Origin: a bacterium
GTDB lineage: Bacteria; Actinomycetota; Acidimicrobiia; Spongiisociales; UBA5794
Length of the DNA: 64,000 nt
Assembly: GCA_024228555.1 (NCBI GenBank)
Contig: JAAETI010000486.1
Location: forward strand, 62,001 to 126,000
Direction of reading: 5' to 3'
How positions within the stretch are numbered: the first letter of the stretch is position 1; every line of letters starts with the position of its first letter. The notes below the pieces were generated by a model. The model ran no database searches. It had not been told where the DNA came from and worked only from the letters and a program-made list of their open reading frames with translations. Below, in pieces: positions 18,723 to 27,377 of this stretch. Position numbers and translations under genes: made by a program.

Positions 18723-20158
18723 GCGAGACCAAGGAGAAGATTCATCTAGGGGGTCGCTACTGGCGGTTGTGGACCGCAAGCGTGATTTCGAATCTCGGCG
18801 ACGGTGTCGCCCAGATTGCCTATCCGTGGCTTGCCTCGGCGGTAACCCGAAACGGCATCCTGATCGCCCTGATTGCAGTCGCTCAGCGGCTGCCCTGGCT
18901 GATCTTCACCCTGCCAGCAGGCGTGATTACCGACCGTGTCGATCGTCGCAAGATCATGGTGGCGATGGACACGGTGAGAGTGATTGTGACCCTGCTGGTG
19001 GCGCTGTTTGTGCTTGCCAAGGAGGGGGTGCTCCCCGCTCCTGACGAAATCGCGGCGGGTCTCGAGCTTGCAACTGAACCGGTTATGTACACCGTGTTGC
19101 TCATTGCGTCGCTGTTGTTCGGGTTTGCCGAAGTGCTGCGCGACAACGCCGCTCAGACGATTCTTCCCGCCATTGTCGAGCCGGAGGGTCTCGAGAAGGC
19201 GAACGCCCAGATGTGGGGTGTCGAGATGGTCGCAAATAGCTTCGTTGGGCCACCGTTGGGCAGTTTCCTCATCGGTATTGGCTTTGCGCTGCCGTTCCTC
19301 CTGGATGCCGGAACCTTTGCGGTTGCCGCCGGGTTGGTGTTCCTGATCAGCGGCGATTTTCGCACCCACAAAGAGGGCGAGCTTCCCGCCAAGATCGAAT
19401 GGCGCAAGGAGATCGCGGAGGGTTGGAACTGGCTGTGGCATCACCCGCTGCTGCGGCCGATGGCGATCATCCTTGGCCTCATGAACGGGTTGATGTCGGT
19501 GACGATGGCCACGTTTGTGCTGTTCGCACAAGAGGTCCTCAACGTCAGTGCGTTCACGTTTGCGATCCTCATGACGGGCGGCGCCATTGGCGGTCTCGCA
19601 GCGACGTTCCTTGCGAGTAGAGTCTCCGAACGGTTGGGGAGCGGCCCGTCGCTCTACTTGACTCTTGTCGTTGGGGGCCTGACCTCGCTGGTCACCGGGC
19701 TGGCGTCGCACTGGTCGATCGCTTGGGTGATGTTCATCATCGGAACGTTTACGGGTGTGCTTTGGAATGTGATCACCGTTTCGTTGCGCCAGACCATCAT
19801 TCCGGACCGGCTGCTGGGCCGGGTCAACAGCGTGTATCGGTTCTTTGCCTGGGGGATGATGCCGATCGGATTGCTGATCGGCGGTGTGCTGGTGACCGGA
19901 TCGGAAGCAACCATGAGCCGCGAACTGGCGCTGCGGATGCCCTGGTTCGTCGTGGCGGCCTCGTGGCTGTTGCTCTTCATGTATGCGGCTCCGAAGCTGA
20001 CCACAGAGAAACTGGAGTCGGCCCGCGCCGAGGGTGTTGCGGCGAAGGAGGAGGCAGGGGAATTGCCTGCTGATGGCGAAACGGCGTCGGAGGCGATTGC
20101 TGAGGCGGGTGTCGCGGGGGCGCCGCCGCCGATAGACGAGACTTCGGATAACGACTGA
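18719..20158 (+). CDS. MFS transporter, DHA3-like exporter
   Basis: 479-aa integral membrane transporter, about 12 helices, with the MFS motif A loop VITDRVDRRKIMVAMD between helices 2 and 3. The GNxxxRLGR-like segment RLLGRVNSVYRFFAWG late in the chain is typical of MefA/DHA3 efflux proteins. A hydrophilic Glu/Ala-rich C-terminal tail follows. Translationally coupled (ATGA) to the upstream ArsR-like regulator, so it is probably an inducible efflux pump; the substrate is unknown. A paralogous MFS gene lies at 43888. Confidence 0.9.
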   Translation: MSETKEKIHLGGRYWRLWTASVISNLGDGVAQIAYPWLASAVTRNGILIALIAVAQRLPWLIFTLPAGVITDRVDRRKIMVAMDTVRVIVTLLVALFVLAKEGVLPAPDEIAAGLELATEPVMYTVLLIASLLFGFAEVLRDNAAQTILPAIVEPEGLEKANAQMWGVEMVANSFVGPPLGSFLIGIGFALPFLLDAGTFAVAAGLVFLISGDFRTHKEGELPAKIEWRKEIAEGWNWLWHHPLLRPMAIILGLMNGLMSVTMATFVLFAQEVLNVSAFTFAILMTGGAIGGLAATFLASRVSERLGSGPSLYLTLVVGGLTSLVTGLASHWSIAWVMFIIGTFTGVLWNVITVSLRQTIIPDRLLGRVNSVYRFFAWGMMPIGLLIGGVLVTGSEATMSRELALRMPWFVVAASWLLLFMYAAPKLTTEKLESARAEGVAAKEEAGELPADGETASEAIAEAGVAGAPPPIDETSDND

Positions 20159-20180
20159 CGTCACAATCGAGTCCGAACGT

Positions 20181-20204
20181 TGCAGTCACCTCCGGGTGGC
20201 TGCA
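20181..20204. terminator. Hairpin between convergent genes
   Basis: TGCAGTCACC-TCCG-GGTGGCTGCA, a 10-bp stem with one G-U pair, between the MFS gene (+) and the DUF222-HNH gene (-). Confidence 0.5.
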
Positions 20205-20268
20205 GACACGTTTGGGGAGAGGAACCGGAGCGTTGGTGACGGCGGAACCAGGTGGCCGTTGCGGCTTG

Positions 20269-21516
20269 TTACGGTGATCGGCCGCTTGTGGTGTAGGTGT
20301 GGCCGAGTGGTGAGGTGAGCTTGTGATCGCCATTGCCAAGAGGTTCGTACGACCAGCCGTGGCGGTGTCTGGCGACGTGGTGGAAGCGACACATCGGGGC
20401 GAGGTCGGCGGTGTTGGTGGCGCGGCTTTCGGCCCACGGAATGCGATGGTCGATGTCGCAGTCAACCGATGGCATGCGACACCCTGGGTGGACGCAGGTG
20501 CGGTTTCGTGCTTCGACGAACCGGCGTTGGCGGGAGGTCGGTCTTCTGCGTGTCGTGCCGCCGAACACGGGTAGTCCGGTGTCCGGGTCATCGATGGTCC
20601 AACGCCACTTGCTCTTGTGTTGTTGTTCGGCGACCTGGCGGGCGATGTCGGCAACGACCGGGCCGTAGCCGGCCAGCTCACCAGGATGATCGGTGAGCTC
20701 GGCGAGGGTCTTTAGATCGCTGTGGAGATCGACCATGCCCCGACCCGCTCGGGTCGCCTGCCCGGTGCCCTCGAGGAGGTCGAGCAGAACGTCGGCGCGG
20801 AGCTGGTCCATCGTTCGTGTCTCGTTGGGCCCACGCAGGCCGCGAGCCAGTTGGTTGATGCGTTTCAAACAGGCGGCGACTCGGTGCGGAGGTAGATCAA
20901 TGCCAAAGAGATTGGACGTGCCTGCGTCGGTTGGTTCGGAGACGACCCTGCGGTCCTCGACTGCGTGGTCATAACGATCCGCTGCGTCTTCGGGGTTGAT
21001 GTCGATGCAGAGCTTGCGGAGCTTCTCCCTGAGTTGTCCGGTCGTGAGCAGCCCGGCGTCAGGGACGATCGATGCGGCAACGTCGCGGGCGCCTGCCATT
21101 AGTAGATGGAGAGTGGCGTTCACAATCACTTTGGCACGTCGCACATCGATATGGCCATCGCACAGTGCTTCCCAAACCTGGGGGAGACGACGCTGGAGAT
21201 CAATGGCGAAACGCATCTCGATGTCGGCGGCGCGACGCGTCAAGCGGAGAGCTGTAGCTACCTCGATGGCCGCAGCTTCCTCGGCAAAGTCTTCCCCGCC
21301 GGCGTCGTCGGCCATCGCATCCACAACGGTGGTCATCGTGTGATAGGTGCGCGCCTGGTAGTGCGAGGCCATCCGCTGGTGGGCCCGCAACACGCGGATC
21401 CGGTCGTACCCATCGCATGTGTCGATGTCGATGTCATCGAGCACAGCAGCCAGCACATAGCCCGGTGGCATTGCCTCTAGGTTCTCGGGTATCCAATCAA
21501 GACTATCGTCGAACAT
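20269..21516 (-). CDS. DUF222 domain protein with C-terminal HNH endonuclease motif
   Basis: 415 aa. The N-terminal two thirds are helical DUF222; the C-terminal part is an HNH/McrA-like nuclease: RRFVEARNRTCVHPGC, CDIDHRIPWAES, LAPMCRFHHVARH (Cys pairs and the HNH residues are present). This family (13E12 repeat type in mycobacteria) is abundant in actinobacteria and is often multicopy; its role is not settled. The gene appears intact, with a TAGAAT box 7 nt before the ATG (leaderless). No terminal repeats were found around it. Confidence 0.85.
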   Translation of the reverse strand: MFDDSLDWIPENLEAMPPGYVLAAVLDDIDIDTCDGYDRIRVLRAHQRMASHYQARTYHTMTTVVDAMADDAGGEDFAEEAAAIEVATALRLTRRAADIEMRFAIDLQRRLPQVWEALCDGHIDVRRAKVIVNATLHLLMAGARDVAASIVPDAGLLTTGQLREKLRKLCIDINPEDAADRYDHAVEDRRVVSEPTDAGTSNLFGIDLPPHRVAACLKRINQLARGLRGPNETRTMDQLRADVLLDLLEGTGQATRAGRGMVDLHSDLKTLAELTDHPGELAGYGPVVADIARQVAEQQHKSKWRWTIDDPDTGLPVFGGTTRRRPTSRQRRFVEARNRTCVHPGCRMPSVDCDIDHRIPWAESRATNTADLAPMCRFHHVARHRHGWSYEPLGNGDHKLTSPLGHTYTTSGRSP

Positions 21517-21598
21517 ACGTTCGATTCTATCGAGTCGTAGTGACAGGTTCTAGGGGTTCGCTCGCCATCGGCTCGAGCCCATCGGTAACCTTCGATTC

Positions 21599-21976
21599 AT
21601 GTCCGAAGATCGTCTGGTGTCCCTCGTCGCCGCAGCGTCTCTGCTCGGTGACGGGGTGGTGACCGCGGCACACGTCAAGGCGCGGGTCTATCGGCGAAGT
21701 CTCGATGGCGAGCAGGACGCCGCCGGGGAGTGGCAGGTGTCGGTCGACAGCATCGAGCGGTCCCTAGCCAACGTTCCGACGTGTGGCGGATGCGGCAGCA
21801 GGGTGACCGACATGGTCATCGTGAAGTACCCCAACCACGATCGGGTGGAGTTCGAGCTCTGCGCCAACCATGCAATGCAGACCGCCATCGCTTACCGACG
21901 GCAGGGTCAGGTGCTCGAAGTCGTCACCTACCCGTATCAGAGCGAAGGCTGGCTCAAACCCCGTTCGCAGCTCTAG
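21599..21976 (+). CDS. Hypothetical protein with a possible zinc-binding site
   Basis: 125-aa soluble protein. The C-terminal half contains PTCGGCGSRV followed about 25 residues later by ELCANHAMQ, a CxxC...CxxH pattern that could bind zinc. No family is recognised. A TAACCT box lies 7 nt before the ATG (leaderless type). It is divergent from the DUF222-HNH gene, and the two ATGs are about 80 bp apart. Confidence 0.6.
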   Translation: MSEDRLVSLVAAASLLGDGVVTAAHVKARVYRRSLDGEQDAAGEWQVSVDSIERSLANVPTCGGCGSRVTDMVIVKYPNHDRVEFELCANHAMQTAIAYRRQGQVLEVVTYPYQSEGWLKPRSQL

Positions 21977-22171
21977 CTGTGTGATGAAGGACCACGGCAC
22001 CACGCTTTGGTGTTGCCGACCCTGCGGGCGGATGGACTTGTTTGTTGAGAAATCCATTCCACAGGCCTTCCATTTGGAGGCGTGATGAGGGGTAGCGCCT
22101 AATGACAGCCTGCGATGGAATTCCCTTCGTTCGACGTCGTCACCGAGCTTGCCCGGGAACTAGCTAGCGCC

Positions 22172-22948
22172 CTACAAATCCCTTTTGCGGAGCAAAATCG
22201 CGGCAGCCACCGCGGCGGCCACTCCGGCGACGGTCGCACCCGACCACCAGGGATTTGGCGTTGGGATACGAGTCCGCAGACTCACCTGGCGTTCGAACTC
22301 GAGGATCGGCCATTCCCGTTCTTCGGCGACCTTGCGTAGTTCCTTCTCTGGATTGACCGCAAACGGGTTGCCCACCATCTCCATCATCGGCAGATCGGTT
22401 GAACTGTCCGAGTAGGCAAAGGAGTTGACCAGGTCGATCCCTTCACGTTCGGCCAGATCATTGATCGCCTCCACCTTGCCCTCGCCCATTGCGTAGAGCT
22501 CGAGCTCCGGGAGGAAGAAGCCTGCGGCATCCGTCTTGACCTTGGTGGCGATGAAATCGGTAACACCGATGTGGCGGCCCAGCGGCCGGACGATTTGCTC
22601 GGGGCTTGCAGAAACGATGATGACTTTGCGGCCCTCACGCTTGTGCTGGTCGATCAGGGTCAGCGCTTCGGCATAGACGATTGGGTCCGCAACCTCGTCA
22701 ATCGTTTGCTCGACGAGCTGCTCGATTTCGGCTCGATGCCAACCAGACGTCAGCATCAACATCTGATCGCGAGCACGTTCCAACTGGTCCTCGTCGGCCC
22801 CAAACAGCACATAGAAGAGCTGGGCGAACCCCATCTTCATGAGAGCTCGTCTGCCAACGAAGCCAGCCTTATAGAAAGGCTTTCCAAAGGCCAGAGTTGA
22901 GGACTTGGCGATGACCGTTTTGTCGAGGTCGAAGAACGCAGCTTGCAT
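22172..22948 (-). CDS. HAD-IB family hydrolase (phosphoserine-phosphatase-like) with C-terminal membrane anchor
   Basis: 258-aa HAD phosphatase: motif I FFDLDKTVI, motif II IIVSASPEQ, motif III Lys region (GEGKVEAINDL) and motif IV AYSDSSTDLPMME are intact. The HAD-IB cap and the PNPWW segment before a C-terminal hydrophobic helix (VAGVAAAVAAAILLRKR) match the SerB-like/HAD-IB group; the anchor suggests membrane-associated substrates, perhaps phospholipid intermediates (inference). ATG at 22948 with a TAGTAT box 7 nt upstream. Confidence 0.85.
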   Translation of the reverse strand: MQAAFFDLDKTVIAKSSTLAFGKPFYKAGFVGRRALMKMGFAQLFYVLFGADEDQLERARDQMLMLTSGWHRAEIEQLVEQTIDEVADPIVYAEALTLIDQHKREGRKVIIVSASPEQIVRPLGRHIGVTDFIATKVKTDAAGFFLPELELYAMGEGKVEAINDLAEREGIDLVNSFAYSDSSTDLPMMEMVGNPFAVNPEKELRKVAEEREWPILEFERQVSLRTRIPTPNPWWSGATVAGVAAAVAAAILLRKRDL

Positions 22949-22988
22949 CACCTAGATACTACGGCTGTTTCGATGTTGGGGTTGAGCC

Positions 22989-23438
22989 CTATGCGCCAAC
23001 ACAGATATTGCCTCGCACCGCAAACCATGCGTTCTGCGATGTCTGGTCGAAGACTCCGTTGTAGCGGGCGTTGCCACCGGGGGTGACGTCGACCGTTGAG
23101 CGAAAGCGGAGCAACCCTGTGCTCCCGATCGGGTAGGAAGTCGAATGCTCGAGGAATGTGGCATCGCCCTCGGCAAAATGCCACACGTGGGTGACGTCCG
23201 CGGTCCCCGGTCCAGTTGGGACAAAGCCAGTCTCATCAAACGTGAGGAACTGCAGGTTCCCATCGAACAGGACCACTGCGGTCCCGGTCCCGAGTAGGCC
23301 GCCGACTGGTTCTTCGAAGATCTGCAGGTTGGCGAATCCCCTCAGAGTTCCGCATTCCTGTGCAGACGCCGATGTCGCCGGAACGACCAGAACTATCGCC
23401 ATTGCCGCGGTGATGATGGCTCGGCTCAGTTTCCTCAT
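22989..23438 (-). CDS. Secreted protein of unknown function
   Basis: 149 aa from the ATG at 23438, preceded by AGGGAGA. A clear signal peptide (RKLSRAIITAAMAIVLVVPA, cleavage near SASA-QE) is followed by a beta-rich domain with two Cys (QECGTL near the start, GNICVG at the end) that could form a disulfide joining the termini. No catalytic motif. The track's start at 23465 is less likely because it adds residues before the basic n-region. Confidence 0.65.
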   Translation of the reverse strand: MRKLSRAIITAAMAIVLVVPATSASAQECGTLRGFANLQIFEEPVGGLLGTGTAVVLFDGNLQFLTFDETGFVPTGPGTADVTHVWHFAEGDATFLEHSTSYPIGSTGLLRFRSTVDVTPGGNARYNGVFDQTSQNAWFAVRGNICVGA

Positions 23439-23574
23439 GTGACTCTCCCTTGGTGGTTCTTCCAAACATGAAGAGCGCGATTAGAGGTTGGTGATACACG
23501 TACCTCTTGTTTATGTCACCCCCAGCAAATATGTTCGAGAGGCTTCCCCACATCGACAACGGAGAAGGGGAAGG

Positions 23575-24120
23575 ATGGCGACGCTTGCCATCACGTGTGG
23601 GAGCGGGGGAGTTCTCGGCATGGTTGCGCCGTTGGCGCTTGCCGCAGCTGCGGGCACTGCTCTTGTCGTTGACCTAGACGAAGCGGGCCCTGGCTATCCG
23701 GGAGATAGCTCGCTGGCTGACCTTGTCGAACGTGGTCCGCGTCTTGAGGACTTGCGGCCGGGGCAACGGGGCGTCGCGGTGCTGCGCAATGGTGGGGTGA
23801 CGGCTGCGGTGGCTGCCGACGTGGTGGCCGCGTTGATCTCGGGCTGGCCCAACACGGTTCTCCGGCTGCCCGCGGGCCAGGTCGAAGCATCGGTCCCGCT
23901 GGTGCCGGTTGTCCCCCTACTCCCCGGGGGCATGACGCCGGAGGCGCTAGGACCTGCGGTTTTTCAGCAAATGGGATGGCACGAGAAAGCACCAGGCCCT
24001 GCGGTAACACTGCCGACACCACCGCGGGCGGCGGTATCGGCTCTGTTGAGCGGCCAGATACCGGTCCGATGCCGGTGGCTGCGGTCGTGGCGATCGGTGT
24101 GGGGGTTGCCATGGGTGTGA
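23575..24120 (+). CDS. TadZ/CpaE-like protein of a Tad pilus locus (tentative)
   Basis: 181 aa; first gene of the pilus operon. MATLAITCGSGGVLGMVAPLALAAA has the shape of the P-loop start of CpaE/TadZ/Ssd MinD-like proteins, but the Lys of a Walker A is not evident and the length is half of a full ATPase, so it may be a reduced, non-hydrolysing version. Function in pilus-machine positioning is inferred from position only. The ATG at 23575 has GGAGAAGG just upstream. The end overlaps tadA by 10 bp. Confidence 0.45.
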   Translation: MATLAITCGSGGVLGMVAPLALAAAAGTALVVDLDEAGPGYPGDSSLADLVERGPRLEDLRPGQRGVAVLRNGGVTAAVAADVVAALISGWPNTVLRLPAGQVEASVPLVPVVPLLPGGMTPEALGPAVFQQMGWHEKAPGPAVTLPTPPRAAVSALLSGQIPVRCRWLRSWRSVWGLPWV

Positions 24121-25169
24121 TTGAACGGGTCGCAGGCCGTGTGGTTGCCGAGACCGATCGGAGCGACCAGCGCCCCCTGGCCGTGCGTGTCGCCGAACTG
24201 CTGCCGACAGAGGCACCTTTGCTCGACCCATCGGCAACCGAGGCCATCATCGACACAGTTGTTGGTCTGGGTCCTGTGCAGGCGCTGCTTCGCGATCCGC
24301 TGGTGAGCGATGTGCTTGTGAACGGCGACGGCCAGGCATGGGTGGAACGCTCCGGGACTTTGCAGCCGTCGGCTGTTCGGTTCGAATCGCCTGCGCAAAT
24401 GATGGCGGCCATTGAGAGGGTGATTGCACCATTGGGGCTTCGCCTCGATCGAGCCAGCCCAGCCGTCGATGCCAGGCTGCCCGATGGGTCACGCCTTCAT
24501 GCCATGATTCCACCGGCGTCGGTCGATGGGCCGGTGCTGGCGATCCGCCGGTTCGCCGAGGCCATCGCCAACCTTGGCCAACTGGTGGCGCAAGGGGCCA
24601 TTGCATCCCAGGGTGCCGAACTGTTGACAAGCTTCGTGACCGATCGACGCAATGTGCTCATATGCGGACCCACCGGTGCCGGCAAGACCACACTGCTCAA
24701 TGTGCTTTCGCACGAGATCCCCGCAGGCGAGCGGATAGTGACCGTCGAGGACGCCGCCGAGCTGCGGTTGCACGGTCATGTCGTGAGGCTGGAAGGGCGC
24801 CCGGCCAACTCCGAGGGAGCCGGGGCGATCTCGCTGCGGCAGCTGCTCCGTCATGCGCTGCGGCTCCGCCCCGATCGCATCATCGTCGGCGAAGTCCGCG
24901 GTGCTGAAGCATTCGACATGCTCCAGGCCATGTCAACTGGTCACGATGGCTCGATGTCGACGCTCCATGCGAGAAGTGCGGAAGAGGCCCTGTGGAGGCT
25001 GGAAACGTTGGCGCTGCTGGATGCGGCGGCTACCGAAGCAAGCATCAGGAAACAAATCGTGGGAGTCATCGATGTGGTCGTGGTGGTAGGTCGGCGGCAC
25101 GGACAACGGGTGGTGCGCAGTATCAGCCGCATCGGGCCGGAGATCACGGAGGTGTACCGATGCTCGTGA
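24111..25169 (+). CDS. tadA: Tad pilus secretion ATPase (TadA/CpaF, VirB11-like)
   Basis: Cytoplasmic hexameric ATPase that powers Flp pilus assembly. 352 aa from the ATG at 24111. Visible: DVLVNGDGQAWVER in the N-terminal domain, Walker A GPTGAGKTT, Asp box VEDAAEL, Walker B RIIVGEVRGAEAFDML, and the His box TGHDGSMSTLHA. The track's start at 23976 lies inside the upstream gene; the GGGGG before 24111 and the 10-bp overlap favour the later ATG. Next gene overlaps by 10 bp. Confidence 0.93.
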   Translation: MGVIERVAGRVVAETDRSDQRPLAVRVAELLPTEAPLLDPSATEAIIDTVVGLGPVQALLRDPLVSDVLVNGDGQAWVERSGTLQPSAVRFESPAQMMAAIERVIAPLGLRLDRASPAVDARLPDGSRLHAMIPPASVDGPVLAIRRFAEAIANLGQLVAQGAIASQGAELLTSFVTDRRNVLICGPTGAGKTTLLNVLSHEIPAGERIVTVEDAAELRLHGHVVRLEGRPANSEGAGAISLRQLLRHALRLRPDRIIVGEVRGAEAFDMLQAMSTGHDGSMSTLHARSAEEALWRLETLALLDAAATEASIRKQIVGVIDVVVVVGRRHGQRVVRSISRIGPEITEVYRCS

Positions 25170-25741
25170 GCCTGGCTGTCGCAACGGTGGTGCTGCTGTG
25201 GAACGGCGCTGGTGGGTTGCGGCCCCGGCAGGTGCACAGACCCGTGGACGAAGTGCAGTTGCTCAGCGCAATCCACGCCGAGCTCAGGGCCGGAGCATCG
25301 CTTCGCCTGGCGTTGGCAAACGCGACTAGATCGGTGGACGACCCTGCCATCAGAGACGTATCGCATATCGCCCTCTCCGGCGCCCCCGTCGCAGACCTCG
25401 CTCACCACCTCGGTCGCCTTCCCAGCAACGGGGTGCGGCTGGCGGCGGCGTTGCGGATGGCGGAGCAGGTCGGCGGTCGATCGGCTGACACGTTCGCCCG
25501 GCTCACCGACCGAGCGATCGAAGAGGCGGATCTTGCTAGAGAGAAGCGAGCGCTCACCACTCAAGCGCGGTTGTCGGCGGTAATCGTTGGGTGCCTGCCG
25601 GTGCTGTGGTTTCTCTTCGGTGGCGTCGAGAGGGTTGGCGGACTGGTGGCGGCCGGCGGGCCGGGGTTGGCAGTTGCCGTGGTCGGTGTGGCAATGGAGA
25701 TCACTGGCGGTGTACTGGTGTGGCGACTGGCGGCGACATGA
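25160..25741 (+). CDS. tadB: Tad pilus inner-membrane platform protein, TadB-like (short)
   Basis: 193-aa T2SSF-type membrane protein: short N-terminal hydrophobic segment, cytoplasmic helical domain (LLSAIHAELRAGASLRLALA ... GVRLAAALRMAEQVGG), then two C-terminal TM helices. Canonical TadB proteins are around 300 aa, so this is a short actinobacterial form. GGAGG 7 nt before the ATG at 25160 supports the start. Overlaps tadA and tadC. Confidence 0.8.
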   Translation: MLVSLAVATVVLLWNGAGGLRPRQVHRPVDEVQLLSAIHAELRAGASLRLALANATRSVDDPAIRDVSHIALSGAPVADLAHHLGRLPSNGVRLAAALRMAEQVGGRSADTFARLTDRAIEEADLAREKRALTTQARLSAVIVGCLPVLWFLFGGVERVGGLVAAGGPGLAVAVVGVAMEITGGVLVWRLAAT

Positions 25742-26352
25742 CTGCTGTGCTGATCGCAACGATGGTCATCGGCGATGCGTCGGTCCCGATGGCGCGGGCT
25801 GTGACGTTTGCGGTCATGGGGGCGGTGGTGTTGCAGGCACCCATCCTTCTCGTCCCGATGGCACTCGGAGCCGGGTTGATCCTGCCATTGGTTTGGCTGC
25901 GGACAAAGCAGCGGCGCCAAGCCGACAACGACGCTGATCTTGCCGCCCTCTGTGATCTGGTAGCAATCGGGTTGACAGGGGGCCTTGGCGTCCACTCAGC
26001 CCTCGGGCTTGCAGCCGAGCAGGTTGGCGCAGAGGTGCGGGCTGAGGTTGGAACAGTGTTGCGACAATCCCAGGTTCAAGGCATGGTCGCGGCAATGGCG
26101 CAGGCTGACGGAGTCGGTAGCCGGTTGTATGCAGTTGTGGGCAGAGCCGCCGCATCGGGGTCTCCGCTGCTGGGTCCGGTGAGCCGGCTTGCCGATGAGC
26201 TCCATGCGGATCAGGCCGCGGCTCGTCTCCAGGCGGTGCGTCGGCTTCCCGTTGCGTTGCTCTTTCCTCTCACTCTTCTGATTCTTCCGGGGTTCCTGCT
26301 GCTGACTGTGGCTCCCGCGATTCTCGACGCCTTCACCAGGCTGGAGATCTGA
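25738..26352 (+). CDS. tadC: Tad pilus inner-membrane platform protein, TadC-like (short)
   Basis: 204-aa T2SSF-type protein, the partner of TadB. Two N-terminal hydrophobic helices (VTFAVMGAVVLQAPILLVPM), a helical cytoplasmic domain (LAALCDLVAIGLTGGLGVHS ...) and a C-terminal TM (LFPLTLLILPGFLLLTVAP), the hallmark LLILPGF being typical of TadC. Starts at the ATGA overlap with tadB. Confidence 0.82.
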   Translation: MTAVLIATMVIGDASVPMARAVTFAVMGAVVLQAPILLVPMALGAGLILPLVWLRTKQRRQADNDADLAALCDLVAIGLTGGLGVHSALGLAAEQVGAEVRAEVGTVLRQSQVQGMVAAMAQADGVGSRLYAVVGRAAASGSPLLGPVSRLADELHADQAAARLQAVRRLPVALLFPLTLLILPGFLLLTVAPAILDAFTRLEI

Positions 26353-26402
26353 TCACGCTTCCCACCGACGGCCGGTTGCCGAACCGCAAAATGGAGAAAC
26401 AA

Positions 26403-26585
26403 ATGAAAGAAGCCTTCAGGAACGAAGCCTTTGGCAACGAAGCAGGACAGGCGACTGCGGAATACGCCCTCGTCGTCGTGGCCGCCGCCGCAATCGCAGG
26501 CGCCCTAATCGTCTGGGCGACAAGCACAGGGGCTCTAGCCGCGTTGTTTGACACGGTCATCAACCGGGTTACGAGTTTCATGTAA
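26403..26585 (+). CDS. Flp-type pilin (type IVb prepilin; DUF4244-like)
   Basis: Major pilin candidate, 60 aa. The prepilin cleavage motif is G-QATAEY (G/XXXXEY), followed by the hydrophobic N-terminal helix ALVVVAAAAIAGALIVW and a very short C-terminus. The leader is unusually acidic/basic mixed (KEAFRNEAFGNEAG). Start options are ATG at 26403 and ATG at 26391; a GGAG lies 8 nt before 26403. No prepilin peptidase gene is in the window. Confidence 0.85.
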   Translation: MKEAFRNEAFGNEAGQATAEYALVVVAAAAIAGALIVWATSTGALAALFDTVINRVTSFM

Positions 26586-26941
26586 TGGAGAGGGGAAGCT
26601 CCACCGTCGAGCTTGCGCTGCTGGTCCCTCTCATCATGTTGCTGCTGGCGATGATCATTGAGGTATCGCTGGCGGCGCGGATGCAAATCGAAGTCGTTGG
26701 TGCGGCCCGCGAGGGCGTACGGGTCGCGGCGACAACCCCTGATCCGGCGGCGGCCATGGCCGCGGCAACCGGAGCCCTTGGTGCTCATGGCGATGAAGCT
26801 CGGGTGGCCGTCCACCGTCCCCACGTCGTTGGCAGCGAGGCCGAAGTGAAGGTTTCGTTGCTGTATCGGGTCGGGCTACCGCTGCTCAGCCGGATAACCG
26901 TGCCTTTGTCGGCTACGGCGGTTATGAGGGTTGAGAGATGA
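26585..26941 (+). CDS. tadE: TadE-like minor pilin/pseudopilin
   Basis: 118-aa TadE family protein. The prepilin-like N-terminus RGSSTVELALLVPLIMLLLA has the G/XXXXE arrangement (G-SSTVE) and one TM helix. The ATG overlaps the pilin stop region by 1 bp, and the end overlaps the next gene by 4 bp. TadE proteins are needed for Flp pilus assembly in other systems. Confidence 0.85.
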   Translation: MERGSSTVELALLVPLIMLLLAMIIEVSLAARMQIEVVGAAREGVRVAATTPDPAAAMAAATGALGAHGDEARVAVHRPHVVGSEAEVKVSLLYRVGLPLLSRITVPLSATAVMRVER

Positions 26942-27363
26942 ATCGCCAGCGCGGCTCGGTCGGCATCATCGCAGCTGCGGGGACCCTGCTGGTGCTCGTG
27001 ATCGGATTGCTGCTGACCGACGTCGCTCGCACCTACACCGCCCGCGCCAGCCTGGCGACCGCTGCCGACGCAGCAGCGCTGGCAGCGGCACCGGTCACCT
27101 TCTCGTCGTTTGGTACGGACGGGAATCCGTGGCGAGCAGCGGCGGAGATGGCCGCGGCCAACGGTGCCGAGCTAATCGCATGCGAATGTTCGATTGACCG
27201 CTCCTGGTCGACTCGTCGTGTGGCGGTGACAGTTGCGGCGACGGTGGATCTCTCTCTGCTCGGCGACCGGCGCATGACGGCCATGGCTGCGGCGGAGTTC
27301 CGGCCCGTTGATTTGGGCCGCAACGCAGGAGGGGTAGACACAAGGGCGCCCCCGTCGAGATGA
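26938..27363 (+). CDS. TadG-like / Flp-associated pseudopilin (Rv3654c-like)
   Basis: 141 aa. N-terminus RQRGSVGIIAAAGTLLVLVIG followed by ARASLATAADAAALAAA, the signature of the short TadG-like protein that closes actinobacterial tad operons. One TM helix, then a short extracytoplasmic domain with two Cys (ACECS). Last gene of the operon; a hairpin overlaps its stop codon. Confidence 0.78.
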   Translation: MNRQRGSVGIIAAAGTLLVLVIGLLLTDVARTYTARASLATAADAAALAAAPVTFSSFGTDGNPWRAAAEMAAANGAELIACECSIDRSWSTRRVAVTVAATVDLSLLGDRRMTAMAAAEFRPVDLGRNAGGVDTRAPPSR

Positions 27364-27375
27364 CAGGGGCGCCTT
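27342..27375 (+). terminator. Hairpin at the end of the tad operon
   Basis: GGCGCCCC and GGGGCGCC form an 8-bp stem around a 13-nt loop (27344-27373), extended by AA/TT. It overlaps the stop codon at 27361-27363. No T tract follows. Confidence 0.5.
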
Positions 27376-27377
27376 GG

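Noticed and set aside
18746-20164. 472-aa minus-strand ORF
   Set aside because: Antisense of the MFS gene; Arg/His/Gln-rich composition without motifs.
21977-22171. Possible RNA gene between convergent genes
   Set aside because: No stable hairpin with T tract or known RNA fold was recognised in this 195-bp gap.
23591-24412. 273-aa minus-strand ORF in the tad region
   Set aside because: Antisense of the TadZ-like and tadA genes, low-complexity Ser/Pro/Arg.
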